From positions 409,060 to 473,059 of the forward strand of contig NZ_BOLP01000004.1 in NCBI RefSeq assembly GCF_016861695.1: a DNA stretch of 64,000 nt, read 5' to 3'. Made by a program: the position numbers and the translations under genes. Within the stretch, counting starts at the first letter, position 1. Every line of letters starts with the position of its first letter. Positions 63,015-64,000 of the stretch are shown in pieces. Under the pieces are notes generated by a model. That model saw only the letters and a program-made list of their open reading frames with translations. It did no database searches and was not told the origin of the DNA. This DNA is from Levilactobacillus andaensis. Its GTDB lineage: Bacteria; Bacillota; Bacilli; Lactobacillales; Lactobacillaceae.

Positions 63015-63833
63015 ATGACAGAATGGTTAGGATTAGAAGATAAAGTTTGCGTTGTCACCGGTGCGGTTGGCGGCATGGGCACTAAAATCTGCGAGGCATT
63101 GGCCGAACAAAAAGCCACCGTGGTCGCGCTCGACATGGATCAGACCAAGACGGCCGAATTGGTCACTAAATTGATCAACGACGACCACATTGCCGGCCTC
63201 GCCGTAAACTGCGACGTCACCAAAGAAGCCAGCGTGCAACGGGCCGTCGACCAGGTGAAGGACACCTTTGGTCACGTTGACGTGGTCATTAACACCGCCG
63301 GAATTTTGAAATTTGACCCATTGGAGGACCTCGACTACGCCACTTGGAAACAAGTACTCGACGTTAACTTAAACGGGTACTACTTGGTCACCCACGAATT
63401 TGGTAAGCTCATGATCGAACAGAAACACGGCACCTTCGTTCACATTTCTACGGTGGCTAGTGACATCCCCGAAACTTACAGTGGCGCGTACAGCACCAGC
63501 AAGGCCGGCGTCAATATGCTCTCCAAGCAGGTCGCTGCGGAATGGGGCATGTTCGGTATTCGGAGTAACGTCCTCGAACCTTGCCTGGTCAAGACGCCAA
63601 TGTCAGCGGCCTTCTACGCCGACCCGAAAGTTGAGGACGGCCGTAAGCAGTTGACCGCCAGCAAGCGTATCGGGACGACCGAAGACATCGCCAACGCCAT
63701 CCTCTTCCTGGCCAGCGACCGCTCCAGCTACATCAACGCAGCCGGCATCGCCATTGACGGCGGCTTCAGCGTCATGATGCAGAATCAGATTCCCAAGCCA
63801 GGTGGCCGTCGCGGCTTTGCGGAAACCCACTAA
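63015..63833 (+). CDS. Short-chain dehydrogenase/reductase
   Basis: 272 aa Rossmann SDR. VTGAVGGMGTKICEALAEQ (cofactor Gly motif), VNTAGILKFD, catalytic Ser in HISTVASDI and YSGAYSTSKAGVNML giving the Y-x3-K pair. Follows the aroE-like gene by 12 bases, RBS AGGAGGA, so cotranscribed. Likely acts on a cyclohexane-carboxylate or related ring intermediate (inference from context). Confidence 0.9.
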   Translation: MTEWLGLEDKVCVVTGAVGGMGTKICEALAEQKATVVALDMDQTKTAELVTKLINDDHIAGLAVNCDVTKEASVQRAVDQVKDTFGHVDVVINTAGILKFDPLEDLDYATWKQVLDVNLNGYYLVTHEFGKLMIEQKHGTFVHISTVASDIPETYSGAYSTSKAGVNMLSKQVAAEWGMFGIRSNVLEPCLVKTPMSAAFYADPKVEDGRKQLTASKRIGTTEDIANAILFLASDRSSYINAAGIAIDGGFSVMMQNQIPKPGGRRGFAETH

Positions 63834-63924
63834 AAATGATACGTAACTAAAGGTTGAAAGATAACTTGTCTGCTTCATTCCAGTATTGGTACGAGTTGAT
63901 ACCGCTAAATTAATGTAAATTGGC

Positions 63925-64000
63925 CGCACTGCGGCTGCCAGGGATTCCGCCTGCTGTGGGGACGCTTCAGCCTGGAAGAACACCAGTCTTCTCGCTCGCT
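63925..64000 (-). repeat. Type A cloverleaf repeat, copy A17 (cut by window end)
   Basis: CGCACTGCGGCTGCCAGGGA start, 91 bases after the SDR stop; arm 1 and start of arm 2 visible. Confidence 0.9.

Overview
The window looks like chromosome from a lactobacillus-type Firmicute (Lactobacillaceae). The evidence is AGGAGG-type ribosome binding sites before most genes, a Leloir galactose cluster, an adenosylcobalamin-dependent class II ribonucleotide reductase ending in the CESGAC motif of the Lactobacillus leichmannii enzyme, PepO, short cre-like boxes, and no respiratory genes. Gene orientation changes often and no insertion sequence, phage, tRNA, rRNA or CRISPR array was seen. Species was not determined.

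Layout: 1-651 end-truncated ABC exporter ATPase; 1338-5119 potABCD polyamine transporter; 5537-9156 pstSCAB phosphate transporter (reverse strand) with a PhoP-box-like site; 9438-10507 small genes, including an HPr-like protein behind a perfect cre match; 11238-15204 a translationally coupled operon of a nuclease-helicase lacking the usual Fe-S cysteines, an MmcB-like nuclease-fold protein and an sce7725-like protein; 15453-19682 small, secreted and broken genes; 20251-24243 amino-acid permease, tandem VIT metal transporters and a Fur/PerR regulator; 25208-34460 amidase, PspC, YibE/F pair, UspA, a lipoprotein and a MarR regulator; 34461-40163 pepO, then pduO and nrdJ, with a pair of NrdR-box-like sites; 41016-52819 the galactose regulon (galR-like, galT, galE, galK, permease, phosphoglucomutase, galM); 53541-56443 acyl-CoA dehydrogenase plus EtfBA; 57107-58825 a PEPCK/HPr-kinase-fold protein; 59316-63833 a LysR, MFS, shikimate dehydrogenase and SDR cluster, probably for quinate/shikimate.

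The most striking feature is a large set of dispersed intergenic structured repeats of about 160-215 bp: 17 type A, 7 type B and 6 type D copies, two shorter type C copies and two deletion scars, about one per 2 kb. Types A and B fold on paper as cloverleaves: a terminal stem closing three hairpin arms. Arm sequences differ almost completely between copies while pairing is kept. The end reading CGCACTGCGG (or its type B equivalent) usually faces the adjacent gene, most often a few to about 40 bases after its stop codon, and at five sites the element lies between stop codon and intrinsic terminator, so it would be transcribed as 3' UTR. Types D and A recur as an ordered pair at five loci. No transposase that could move them is visible. 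Functional assignments rest on motif recognition by eye; no database search was run.
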